DNA of 64,000 nt from Nemania diffusa (taxonomy: Eukaryota > Ascomycota > Sordariomycetes > Xylariales > Xylariaceae): the NCBI GenBank assembly GCA_038501195.1, contig JBBPUQ010000004.1:310001-374000 (forward strand). The letters are read 5' to 3'. The position numbers were made by a program, and so were the translations under genes. Below the pieces are notes generated by a model that was given only the letters and a program-made list of their open reading frames with translations, had not been told where the DNA came from and did not search any database. Below, piece after piece: positions 23,480 through 33,929 of the stretch (positions are counted from its first letter, which is position 1; every line of letters begins with the position of its first letter).

Positions 23480-24300
23480 CTATAGTTAGATCGAGTCTGC
23501 CATAGTATCGGTAGATGGCCTGGACATAGCTCTGCCTTCGCTCACCGTGAGATTCTCCTTGAACTTGTGTCTCTCCTTCACGGTATCGTCCAGCTTGAAG
23601 ACGTGTGCGTACGTCCCTAGAGTCTAAGCAACCGACACGAGGGCTTGACGCCGTCGATGGTCTACAGTAATGATGTATTTTTCAAGTCGTCAGTCACGAT
23701 GATTCCATCGTCTCTAGGTCTTACGTTATTTATAGCGTATGAGAAAGAGGGCAAAGACATACTCAAAACAAGGCTAGATCTTCGTAAGTCAGCCCATGAA
23801 CACACGGGCCATCTTCGCTAGGTTTTCCTATAAGACCTCGCTCGAAGTAGTCTAGAAAATTTGGCAACCGGATCTTGACAAAATTCCAACTTCTCCGAAG
23901 TACCTCTCTTATTTGGACTCCGTAGTATAAGCTTTCTGCGATCGGGTGGTAGCAGTCGTGCACCTTATTACTTAGACCATCCAAGGCTGTTCGAGGGAGG
24001 GCAGTAACACGGCACAATGCGTCTGAATCGCCATCATCGCCGTCGACCAGGGGCACTAGGCCGAGACCAGGACCCAGGTATAGTATAATGTTTGATGGCT
24101 GGGTTATAAATAGGTTGCCGTGTCGAAGAATAGAGGGGGGAGTTATCGTTGTTACCGACATTTCATCGTCATCCTGGGCGAGCGCCTGGTCCATACCTTT
24201 CTTGATGTTGATAGTGTTAATGTAGTTCGCGCCACCCTTCTTGAGAGTTAAACTCAGCACGGCTAGGATTGCCCAGCGAGGAGATGAGTTTGTATGAGAC
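23480..24300 (-). pseudogene. Decayed glutathione S-transferase gene
   Basis: Reading leftward, pieces in different frames line up with one fungal GST. Around 24300-24255, SYKLISSLGNPSRAEF matches the thioredoxin-fold start (usually YxxPGxPGRxEF). A frameshift follows near 24250. The open frame 24260-23763 then carries GGANYINTINIKKGMDQALA, NIILYLGPGLGLVP, TALDGLSNKVHDCYHPIA, SLYYGVQ, LPNFLDYFERGL and LTYEDLALF. It meets TGA where the family has Gln at an exon end, just before GTATGT. After an intron-like gap, TIDGVK and later frame-shifted pieces (HVFKLDDTVKERHKFKEN, RQSYVQAIYRYYGRLD) correspond to the C-terminal helices, ending at the TAG at 23480. The frameshifts and the lost start make a functional product unlikely. 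It belongs to a different GST subfamily from the intact gene at 38072. Confidence 0.75.
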
Positions 24301-24970
24301 GCCTTAAGACTTGAAGGGTGGTATATGTTATCTATGATTAACTATGTCGCCACTTACCCTTTGCCGACTTTTGTCGCTTTAGGTTGGCATTAGAGAAGTA
24401 GAGCAGTATCTAAGTATATATATATATATGTGCGTGTGTAGGTAGGAATCCTGTATAATGAGAATTCCGTTCTAAATTTCTTTGAAGGACAAGCGAATAG
24501 GTATTCGCATAGACTGGGGGAGGAAAATATGCAAGCAATCAGAAACAGTAGAGGCCGAGTATTACATGACGGCCGTCAACTTTTCTATATATGATATGTG
24601 AGGTGTGACTTCGCCGGGATTCGAGACATCAATTTTCAATACCAGCAAAGCGAGTGCTATCAACAAAAGTTGTTATGGCTAAATGAAGGCATTAGTCACA
24701 CAGCTTTATTTAGACCTCCCATAAGAACAGCATCTATACCTGTCTATAAACCTCGGACTAAATCATACAAGTCATACGGGAAGTCCTATGCCACGCAGCT
24801 GCAAAAGCACAGAGGGTATAAAGTATCTAAAATCATACAGCAAATAAGAATGAAGGCTCCAGCCTGTGACACCACCCTGTGGGCGTCCCATCACCAATAC
24901 AACAAAGCCCCAACAGCCTTCCCAAAACACCGATGCCAGCCACTTATACGAGCTTCAACCCCTGTTCATG
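24301..24970. other. Intergenic
   Basis: About 670 bp, with a TA dinucleotide run near 24413-24429. A plus-strand open frame at 24598-24981 begins at GTG and has no recognisable domain, so it is not called. Confidence 0.5.
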
Positions 24971-26374
24971 CTAATTCTTAGCAACAACATCATCAATAAT
25001 CTCTCTACACTCTTCCGGGTCCGAAAACACGTGCCAGATGTCTCGGGGCACATCTTTGAAGGCATCCTCGAAGCGCTGGGGCTCGTTCTTCGCTTCGATG
25101 CCGATGGCTGCTATGTCCTCGACCTTGCGGATGAGAATGACCTTTACCCACTGCGGATATCTTCGATACCTAAGTCATTACACGTGTTAATAAATAGAAT
25201 GGATTTGTTTAAGGGGAGAGAAAAAGAAGGAAAAAAGAGGACAAGGGAAAAAAAGAATTCATGCATGTCTTACATCTCGCCATAAGCCTCCGGGTCCGAC
25301 TGCGTCGAGTCGCCGACGCAGATCATCTTCCGCCTCGGCAGCCAGTCGTGGATCTTCTCCATGCGGTCGACCTTGTAGTCCTCGGTGCCGAGCGTCAGCG
25401 TCGTCAGCAGCCCGCGCACGCTCATCCAGCTCGAGTCGCGCAGGATGACGGTGCCGTGCGGGTAGTGGCTCTGGCGGAACGCCCGCAGGAACGGGTACAG
25501 GTTGTACGGCGACGCCGACAGGTAGAACCACGCCGACGCCGGCGTCACGCGCCCGTGGATGTGCTCGTACAGCGCCGGCATGCCGGCGATGGGCTGCGGC
25601 GTCCCCGTGAATGTCGTCCGCAGGATCCCGATGGGGTCGCTGGTTTGCGTGACCTTTATCGTGTCGTCGATGTCTGCGCTGCGTTAGCCCATTTGATATC
25701 ACCTAGCGTGTCATCTCGATGGGGAGTGCCATCGTACCGGATATGACGCCCCAGCCCTCGGGCTCGGCGTAGAAGGTTCTCATCTCGAGCAGGCCATTGG
25801 CACCCTTAGGGACACTGGCGAACGTGGGGACCAGCTCGCCGTCATCTCCGCCCGGCAGCTTCTTGATCTCGCTGCTGATACCATTATGCCCCCCCGGCCC
25901 GAGCTTCATAGGCACCTTGCCGCCGTAGAGCGCCTTAACCTGGGTCCCAGGCTTGATGTCCTGCACGAAGGGCTTGATCCGTTCCTCGAGCGTCTTGTAC
26001 GCCGGATCGCACTCATCCATGTTGATCTTGTCAGAAATGGCGCTGACTGCATCGATGATTGCCGAGGATGAGTGCTGCGAGAACATGGCGGCGACATACT
26101 CGGCCTCCCAGAACCCCGTCTTCTCGTTGCGATACGCCGTGTTATCCAGGAGCCATACCGTGTCATCCGCCGTTATGGGGCGCGATATGGGATTCTTTAG
26201 GCCCAGGTAAGAGAGAGCGCTCCAAAACTTGTCCTTGGTTGATAGCGCAGCCGTGACAGTAGGTATTTTGCCCGAGAAATCGGGCAGGTCCTGCTCCGTC
26301 TCGTCGAAGCGGCACTCTTTGCGCGTGCGATGCTGCATCTCGAGCGATGCCGTGGATCTCCGTGTGAGTGCCAT
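24971..26374 (-). CDS. App1/DUF2183-type phosphatidate phosphatase-like protein
   Basis: Member of the family of yeast App1, a Mg-dependent phosphatidate phosphatase of actin patches with a HAD-like DxDxT centre. Three exons: 26374-25738, 25673-25274 and 25169-24971, with introns of 64 and 104 bp in phases 1 and 2, giving 411 aa. The first junction builds the catalytic motif: residues 213-217 are DIDDT, within DIDDTIKVTQTSD. Further family features are PIAGMPALYEHIH, FYLSASPYNLYPFLRAF, DSSWMSVRGLL, KICVGDST-like MICVGDSTQSDPEAYG, and PQWVKVILIRKVEDI in exon 3. The N-terminal half (VWLLDNTAYR, WEAEYVAAMFSQ) is typical of the short, fungal form, which is shorter than the 587-aa yeast App1. The ATG at 26374 is chosen because the frame upstream has no ATG. 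The substrate is inferred from family only. Confidence 0.85.
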
Positions 26375-28264
26375 TTTGAATATTTGGGTGGACGTCCCTT
26401 TTATTATGAGCCTCTGTTTCGCAATGACGTTGCAAGAGGGTGTGCAGCGAGTGAGTGAGTGACCGTGCCGCGTGATCTGGCGACAAGAAAAATAAATGGG
26501 AGGCAGAATGTTTAATGAGGCCACGGGACTTTTTCAGCTAGTTTTACTCGAAATACTAGATGGGTGCTAATGTCTCAAATGGAAAAGTAGGCTGACAATT
26601 TAAACTTATATATATACAGATAGATATTGTTTACAACAGGAGAGGTAATGCCTCGTAAAAATAGGAGGAAAAGGATGAGGAGGCGCGTATAAGGCAGTAT
26701 AGGACTTGTTGTCTTGCTTCATAGCCTACCTCGATACTACCCAACAGCCCTATCTTATTCGACGAACGACAGGAGCCGAGCCCAGGAAAGGTAGATCACA
26801 GATGATGAGGTCAGATGGAGTGCCGTTGCTTCCTGCCCAGACAGACCCTCGCAAGCCACCTGCAAGAACTATTCGACCGTGTCACTAACAAGCCTTACCA
26901 GACCTTACCGCGACGGGAGAAAGTCGCCGCAACTCCCTACCGGTAGGGCGCCAGTTCCATCTTTCGATGAGCCAGTGACGGGGGGCTGCTGATGGGGCAA
27001 CCCGCTTCCCCAGCCTGCTGCGTACCAACCCTGTCCCGTCCCAAAGTGGCGTAAGTAAGATGTCACAGAGTCACAGCCATGCTACCAAGCCCTTGGCTGC
27101 CTGTGTTGTGGTACTCTAGCTGTTGTGTGCCACCGAGATTGTACAAGGCGTTGAGCATGTGGACAATCGTAAATACCTATCAAATATATTGACTCACGAT
27201 ATAGGCGGACCGTTGTAGGTAGGCAACACATTTTCAAAATGAGGCCCAGTGACCGAACCGGAAAGCAGCCAATAGTTTAGACTAGTACCTGGCTATACAT
27301 GTAGGCTAGAGTCTAAAATTCTAAATAGATAACTGAAGTACATAATAGTCTAGGTAGTCCAAGTAAGCATCCAGTCGGAAGCGTATAACCGGTTGTAGCA
27401 CTAAACAAGGGCATCCGACAGCTGAACTTATTATTAGCATATCGGTCCCCTGCACATGATTACCCTAAATACTTACCTATCTGTGGCAGAGATGGCGTCA
27501 GAAATAGAAATATGATACTCCCGCCAAGACATTGATCTGAAACAGAGGAGCAGAATCTGATTAGCACTAACACCATATCTCGCTGTTCCCTGGTGTATAT
27601 CTAGCTACTGTTATATCTCACTGCCTGCGCATATACACTCAAAGATCGGGTATTGCACTACTAAGAAGAATCAAAACATTCCTAGCTTAGGAAGATGTGT
27701 ATCTACACCAAATCTACGTATATATCTGCCTACCTAGCCATACATAAATTTTAGTCAACACAAGACTGACGTGTTTAGTTTACACGTGCTTGGAAGTAAT
27801 ACCTACTGCCTTCCATCTACGCAGTAGGCAGTAGTAGCGCTTATCAAACTCTAGCATTTCTGGTCACCAACATCACCACTACTATTAAGCTTATGTGGGC
27901 GGTAAAGCCATAGTGCTTAGTCGCTATCGCGTCATCATTTAATAGGGGTCTTCCATAACTAACCATCTTTTATTTCAGGGTTAAATCCGGGGAGGCCTAC
28001 CCGCCAAGCGGTACATACACGTAGGTGTTCAGCTGACATCGGTCGCAATACTCCAGTGCGGGGAGACAACGAAGCTTTCCTACCAGTACAAGCCCGCAAG
28101 GTGAAGTCTGGTATCATGTGAATGAGTCTTTGGGATCCCATGCAAAGGAGGCTCGGGTTCCAAGGAAAGCAATATCTAGACTACTACCCGCCACCTTTTG
28201 CTAGTATCTTCTTTAGGAGCCCAGTCGAAGGATCATTCGAGAAAACACTAACCCGATCGACAAT
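26375..28264. other. Intergenic between divergent genes
   Basis: About 1.9 kb serving as 5' flank for the leftward App1-like gene and the rightward acyltransferase-like gene. It holds TAGG/TAGGT motifs, an AT-rich part 27160-27900 and no supported ORF. No bidirectional regulatory site was recognised. Confidence 0.55.
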
Positions 28265-29409
28265 ATGCTTGAAATCAGATGCACGGGAAGCCCCCACGAG
28301 GTAAGATTTCTTCATACCTACTCGGCGGGCATCCCGATGCACATACTGCCCAGATTTTGCTAAAAAGGCGCACGACCAAGATTGGCGTAATACACGGCAC
28401 CACCGCCAAGGACCAGATCACGGGCTCGATAGCCTTCTACAGCCGCCTATTCCAAACAACATGCTCGCTATCGTGGCCCGACGTCGTCCAAGAAGCGGCA
28501 AAATATGTCCCGGCTCTTGAAGACATCGCGCCACGGTATCTAGAGGAGATCAAAGGCATCGCCTCGGGCTCGGGACTGCCATTCCTGGACATACTAGCGC
28601 TGAACATCCGGACCGAGATCACGTTCGGGCTCTTCTCCGACGCAGCAAAGGATCTCACCAGCGGCGCCCCGAGCGACGGCTGCACGAGCCTAGGCTGGCT
28701 GACGTCGGCGGGGTCCTTCCTGGGGCAGAACTGGGACTGGGACCCCGCGCAGGCGCCCAACCTCGTCGTCTGCCGCGTCTCGCAGCCCGGCACGGGCATC
28801 CCGGACATCGCCATGGTGACCGAGGCCGGCATCATCGGCAAGATTGGGTTCAACGCCGCCGGCGTGGGCTGCTGCCTGAACGCCATCAAGTGCCGCGGCG
28901 TCGACGCCGCGAAGCTGCCCATCCACTTCGCGCTGCGCGCCGTCCTCGAGTCGCCGTCGCGCGCCGCCGCCGTCGAGGCTGTGAAGAGCGCGGGCGTCGC
29001 TGGTAGCGGGCATATCCTCGTCGGGGACGCGACGGGGTCGACGGGGCTCGAGTGCACGAGTAAGTGGGTGAAGGAGGTGGTTATGGACGACGCGGGGCGG
29101 GTGTGCCATACGAACCACCTCCTCCTCGACACGTCCGATGTCGACGAGCAGCCTTGGCTGGACGACTCGCCGGTGCGGCTTGCGCGGATCCGGGAGCTCA
29201 CGGCGCGGATAACGGAGCCTACTCTCGATGTGATAGCGGCCGCCTTTAGAGATACGGACGGGTATCCTAGTTCTATAAATAGGCATGTCAGGGACAACTC
29301 TACTATCGAGACGCTCTTTACTATTGTTATGGATTTAACGAAGAGGTCTGCGCGGGTAACGTTTGGTAGGCCGACTGAAGTCCGTGAGCAGGTGGTGATG
29401 TCTTTTTAA
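28265..29409 (+). CDS. Acyl-CoA:6-aminopenicillanic-acid acyltransferase (IAT/AatA)-like Ntn hydrolase
   Basis: Two exons: 28265-28300 (12 codons) and 28381-29409, with an 80-bp intron (GTAAGA donor, CCAAG acceptor). They give 354 aa, against 357 for Penicillium IAT. The junction makes CTGSPHE|IGVIHGTTAKDQI, the family's conserved start. The frame also stays open from an ATG at 28279, but that start would lose this motif. The proenzyme cleavage site is DGCTS at residues 111-115: Gly112-Cys113, with Cys113 as the expected autocatalytic nucleophile. Further family blocks are FLGQNWDWDP, MVTEAGIIGKIGFNAAGVG, CLNAIKC and CHTNHLLL. The C terminus ends VVMSF with no peroxisomal PTS1 tripeptide, unlike penDE but like the AatB-type paralogues. 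No ACV synthetase or isopenicillin N synthase is in this window, so a penicillin role is not indicated; substrate unknown. Confidence 0.88.
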
Positions 29410-29544
29410 TAAGTAGACGCATTCATTTACAGAGCGAGCGCTCTTCATCTAAGTCACTGCCTACATAAAGTAACAACGCCCAGTTGATCGTCATGTGTCA
29501 AAATAATCGTTATTATATTTAAATTAGACTCCATCCCTGGGACT

Positions 29545-32500
29545 CTATAGCTGTTTATCAGCTTTATCTGGCTCAATCCAGCCAATATCGACTCCATACT
29601 TATACACGCCCCAACTCTCCCACCACCCCAGACTAAACAGCCAACCTTCGTAGACATGGGTGCTCATAAGCTCAGCTTCCGTCTGCCACTCAGCCCCATA
29701 CGGCACGAGCTTCCGCGTGCTGACCTCGCCGTCGGCGAGCAGCGCCGCCCTTCCCGCTATGCTGCACGGATTATGCGGCACCAGCTTGTCCATGCCCCTC
29801 AGGAGCGCCCGGCTGATGACCGCGCATAGAACCATGACGCCCAGGATCACCTGCAGCGCGATTTTCGCGGCCGCCTCTTGCTTGAGGCGGAAGCGGCCGG
29901 GGAAGTCGGGCCGTGCGGTGAAATGGACAGGGTCGATCTTGGCGGCGACGGCGTCGGGTGTCGCGACCTCGGTAGCGAGGCTCGTTGTCCGCATGTTCCT
30001 GTCGATGGCCTGCGGCATATAGGTCTTGTAGAGCCTTTCGGTCGAGTCGATGAGGTTCTGCGTGTTGGTGTTCCCGATGAGCGAGTCGATAGGTAGTGAG
30101 GAATTCATGATGGCGAGAAACTGCACGAAGGCATCGAGCTCGTTTGCGTTGATAGAGGAGCCGTCCGGGGTGGGGACCGTGACGTTCCCGGTTCCGAAGG
30201 CAAGTGTCAAGAGGAGGGTGTTGAGCGGGAATTCGAATATGTTGCCCGTATAGTTCGAGAGCTTGTTCACGAGATACCGAGCTGTGGATTCATCGGGCAC
30301 AGGCGGCGTGTCGTGCGAGATGACACCAAGCGAGGGTAGTGTCAGCGTGACGTTGGTGTCGACGACTTGGATGCGCTGGGTGCACATGATGCTCGACACG
30401 TCGATGTCGAAGTCGAATGAAGTGACGTTCTTTTTGGAGACCTTGCGAACAGCCGATCCGCGTCCTAATGTTACTGCGAACGACGGGCAGCCGTAGCCAC
30501 CTACCCAGTTCGCCACATATTCGGGCGCATATGATGTGGCTCCGGGGCGGTTGACGTCGGTGGTAATAGCTCTATTGCCCGTGAGCCCCCCGTCCCACTT
30601 CAAGACCTCATGTTAGTTGTCGCTCCTCGATCTAATTACTGATAGCGTTCGGGGAAATGTAAAGCTCCATGGTAATGAAACTCCCGCTAGGGTTGGCACT
30701 TAATACGACTTACCGATAGAACGCTAGCATCTCCGAAGTAAATCGGGCTGCCGTCTTTTGGAAGGGCAAAGCCCTGGAACCACGGTAGGTTGGTGATGTT
30801 TCCTATGCGATGCTCACACATCCAAGGAACGGAGTAAGTGATATTAAGGGCCACCTTGTCTTCTGGGACATATTGGTACACCGATGCTTTGCTATCCCAG
30901 CTCACCACCATCGAATTCTGTGGGACTACGCTGCAACTCAAAGACGGCCGCGTCGCTTGCAGCTTAGCTGTGAACGGCACCTCGCTGCCGGGCACTATAT
31001 TTTTAGGTACGTTTGCGGCTTCTAAGGTGTTGAAGGCGAGGTCGCCGTATGTCCAGCTCGGGTATGGCAGGTTATCAAAAGCAATGAGACCGGCGATAGT
31101 GCCTGCGAGGCCATCTTCATAAAAGAGGTTATTTAGCTTGAAGCTATGGAGCGCGGGAGTTAGCGGTTAGGGAACATTTGGGGGTGTGAAAGCAAATGCG
31201 AATAGAAATTTTATTTTTTTAGGTAGTCGCTGGCCGCAATCGACCTTCAAAAGAAACTGAGGGTAGAGATCTTACTCAAAAACATCACTTTGTGAGAAGG
31301 TAACGGATTGCGATGTTGTACCCGCCACAGTGATGTAAAGACCAGATACGAGAATAGGGAGCCAAGCTGCGAGAAATGTAGCGATCATAAGTAGGACCGC
31401 GCCCATATTACCATTCTTCAAGGCTAAGAATATCCGGTGTGGCGCAAGTCTGTTGGTAAGGTTAAGGAACAAAGATCTAGAAGCCGGCGCACTGCCCTTG
31501 TTTAATGCCAACCAAGGGGCCAGGATAGTGATTGCTAGTTGCATACTAGCATACATACTAGCGACGGTGAATGCCACAACTGCAGGAATGTAGGTTGCAA
31601 AGGCATGTGTGATGGCGAAGGCGTTAGAACCAAGGTCTACAAAGCCGTTGTTCTGGTCAGATAGACGTTGGATCACCTCAAGGACGGCAATGAGGACGAG
31701 GGGAATCATAATAGCCGTCAACTGAAACCACAACTTAACGGCCGAGGGAACCCACCAGTGCTCGTCCTGGGATACTATGTCGCGAGGTGTTTCCTGGCGC
31801 GCCATTGGGTTTTCCTGCTCGGTTGGAACGACAGTAAAGGTCTTTGGAGGGCCGGGCCCAACGACGCTACGGAAACTATAGGCGGAAAGTTTCTCTGCGA
31901 TCTGGCGTGTCCTCGCAGCCCCCAGCCCCATCAGTAGATCCCGTAGCGCAGAGCTCTCCGCGAGGATGAGTGCAGTTGCTCCTACTGACCCGGGATCAGA
32001 AGGGACAACGTTCCACGGTCGAAAAATAAGTAAAATGATAGAGAGCCCGGCTAATAGTATGAACGCGCCGGCCATGAGGCCCACGGAGAGACCTCTTACC
32101 CATAAGCGATCTTGGTGGTAGAGGTACGAGCCGTTAACAGTGCTGTTGAACGGTTTCATCATGTGTTTGTAGATGAGCTCAGCGGCTATGCCTTTAAAGG
32201 CTTCGCTGCCGTTATTGATCAAGTGCTGGGGCTCCGAAAAGTTCCCGATGCTAACATTGCCATTCATAGCCGAAAGGATCTGGTAGAAGGACGGTACTTG
32301 CTCGGAAAGGACCCAGTCCTGCCCGCCGGTCCCGAGGTACGCCTGGTCCAAGGACGATTGAACAGCCGCGCCAAGCTGGGCAGAAGAGAAACCAGGGATC
32401 TCGGACGATGAATTCGAGACCTTGGTAGTAGTCCAGGATTTGCTTTGGCCGTCTGCTCCGTCCGAATAAGTTACGTCGTAGTCGCTCATGGTATATCCAG

Positions 32501-33929
32501 CCTTGCAAACAGCGACGGTGAGGTTGTGTATGTAAATATACGCTGGACCGGCGCTCAAAGCCGAGTAAGGGGCGAATCGAAGGTCGACCAACGTCATGAC
32601 TATACGATGCTCCACCGTTGCGTTCGAAGGATCTGGCAATGAGTAGAACGAGTAGTCAATACTCGGGTCGCATAAATAATCGCCGAAATAGCCTTGGTAG
32701 GCCTGTGTGGCATTTTCCTGATGGTATCTAAGAAGCAGTAGGCTATTAGTGGCTATTGACAAACGTTGAAGGTCTAGAGTCAATAATAGGCCTCCCCCAC
32801 CCCCCGAAAGCGAGAAGCAGTTGGTTTGGTACTTACATGTTATGGTCTGGTCCTTCGCCAACAATAATGTTACTCAGATTGCAAGACGGGGTGGTTATAT
32901 TCAATACGAAGAAGTTGGCCAAGATGCTCCACCAAGGCAGCTCCGTCGTCGTCGCATTAGTCAGGCCGGGAATATACTCGCAATCGATGCTCACTTCGGC
33001 TCCTGGCACAGTAGCCGTATAGTTAGTACCATTGGGCGCAGTTACGCTGCTTGACAGCGCGAAGTCCGGCACAACGAGGCCGCTAGCAGTATCAACCCCA
33101 GGTAACGGCGTAAGGCCCTGCACTCGTCTGCCATAGTATAGAATGGCGGGAGCTGTCCCAATTGTGGAACTGGTGTTGGTCAGGTGAAAGTCAGTTCCGT
33201 TGAACATGCTCTTGACAGCGACCGGGACGTTGGCTTGTTTTAAGACTGTGGGCTGGAGAACGAACAGGCCTGTAGAAAATACAGTCTAGATAAAATTGCA
33301 TTAGCAAGTTAACCCGATATTATACGAGACAATATTCTCACAGCCAGTTGAATCAACACAATACCGGTAATAGACGCTATTACAGCCCAATGGCGCTTCT
33401 TCATGGCTCTCCATAAGGTAGTCATCATGAGGGGAGAGATGTACTCCAGAAGCACGCTCCGGTCCGCCGTCGCGTGACCCTGGCGCATATCTTTCCATGG
33501 CGTTAAAATCTTGTTCGAATAATCGACCTGAGTCCACAAGCTAAGGACGACGGTCAGAAACGCCGTTGGTCCGTACCGCCAGCCATACTGCCTCGCAGCA
33601 TCCTCAGCACTCAGCCCCGAGTTTTTCTCAGAGAAATGAAATAAAAGAATAGTCACTAAGAACAACGCGACAAAGAGCACGAGGAAGCTCGCGAGAACCT
33701 TAGTCTGCAGCCAAATCGAATTCCACATCTTATAAACATCGTTGTGACCGCGGCTCAACCCTGTCGTCTCGCTTTTGTATTCGGTACTCGATGGCAGCTC
33801 TTCTATTATGTGCCATCGCGATTGATCGTCATTTCCACGATCCTCGTAGGAGTTCGTGGCCTGGTCGCTAATATCCTGAGATGGGATCTCTCCTACTCTT
33901 TGGTAGCTAGAAAAAAGGCTGGGTGTCAT
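29545..33929 (-). CDS. Large DUF3433 multi-pass membrane protein
   Basis: Fungal-specific membrane protein of unknown function with two DUF3433 regions. Five exons: 33929-33342, 33285-32837, 32727-31276, 31143-30714 and 30606-29545. Introns are 56, 109, 132 and 107 bp, all GT-AG, and the phases close exactly to give 1326 aa. The first region, about residues 90-200, has hydrophobic helices (VLASFLVLFVALFLVTILLF, then VIASITGIVLIQL) around the signature YGPTAFLTVVLSLWTQVDY and ILTPWKDM. The second, about 595-830, repeats the layout: FQLTAIMIPLVLIAVLEVI, ATYIPAVVAFTVASMY, ITILAPWLALNKG and HRIFLALKNGNMGAVLL. Long loops rich in Asn-X-Thr/Ser sequons (NATVEH, NSTVNG, NITYSV) lie between and after, suggesting lumenal or extracellular glycosylated domains. 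The ATG at 33929 is the first in frame before the first helix. It converges with the acyltransferase-like gene, 135 bp between stops. Confidence 0.85.

Noticed and set aside
24598..24981. 127-codon plus-strand ORF
   Set aside because: Starts at GTG, no domain, and its end overlaps the last exon of the App1-like gene on the other strand.
28279..28380. Upstream in-frame extension of the acyltransferase-like gene (start at 28279)
   Set aside because: This reads through the 80-bp intron; splicing from the ATG at 28265 restores the family's conserved N terminus.
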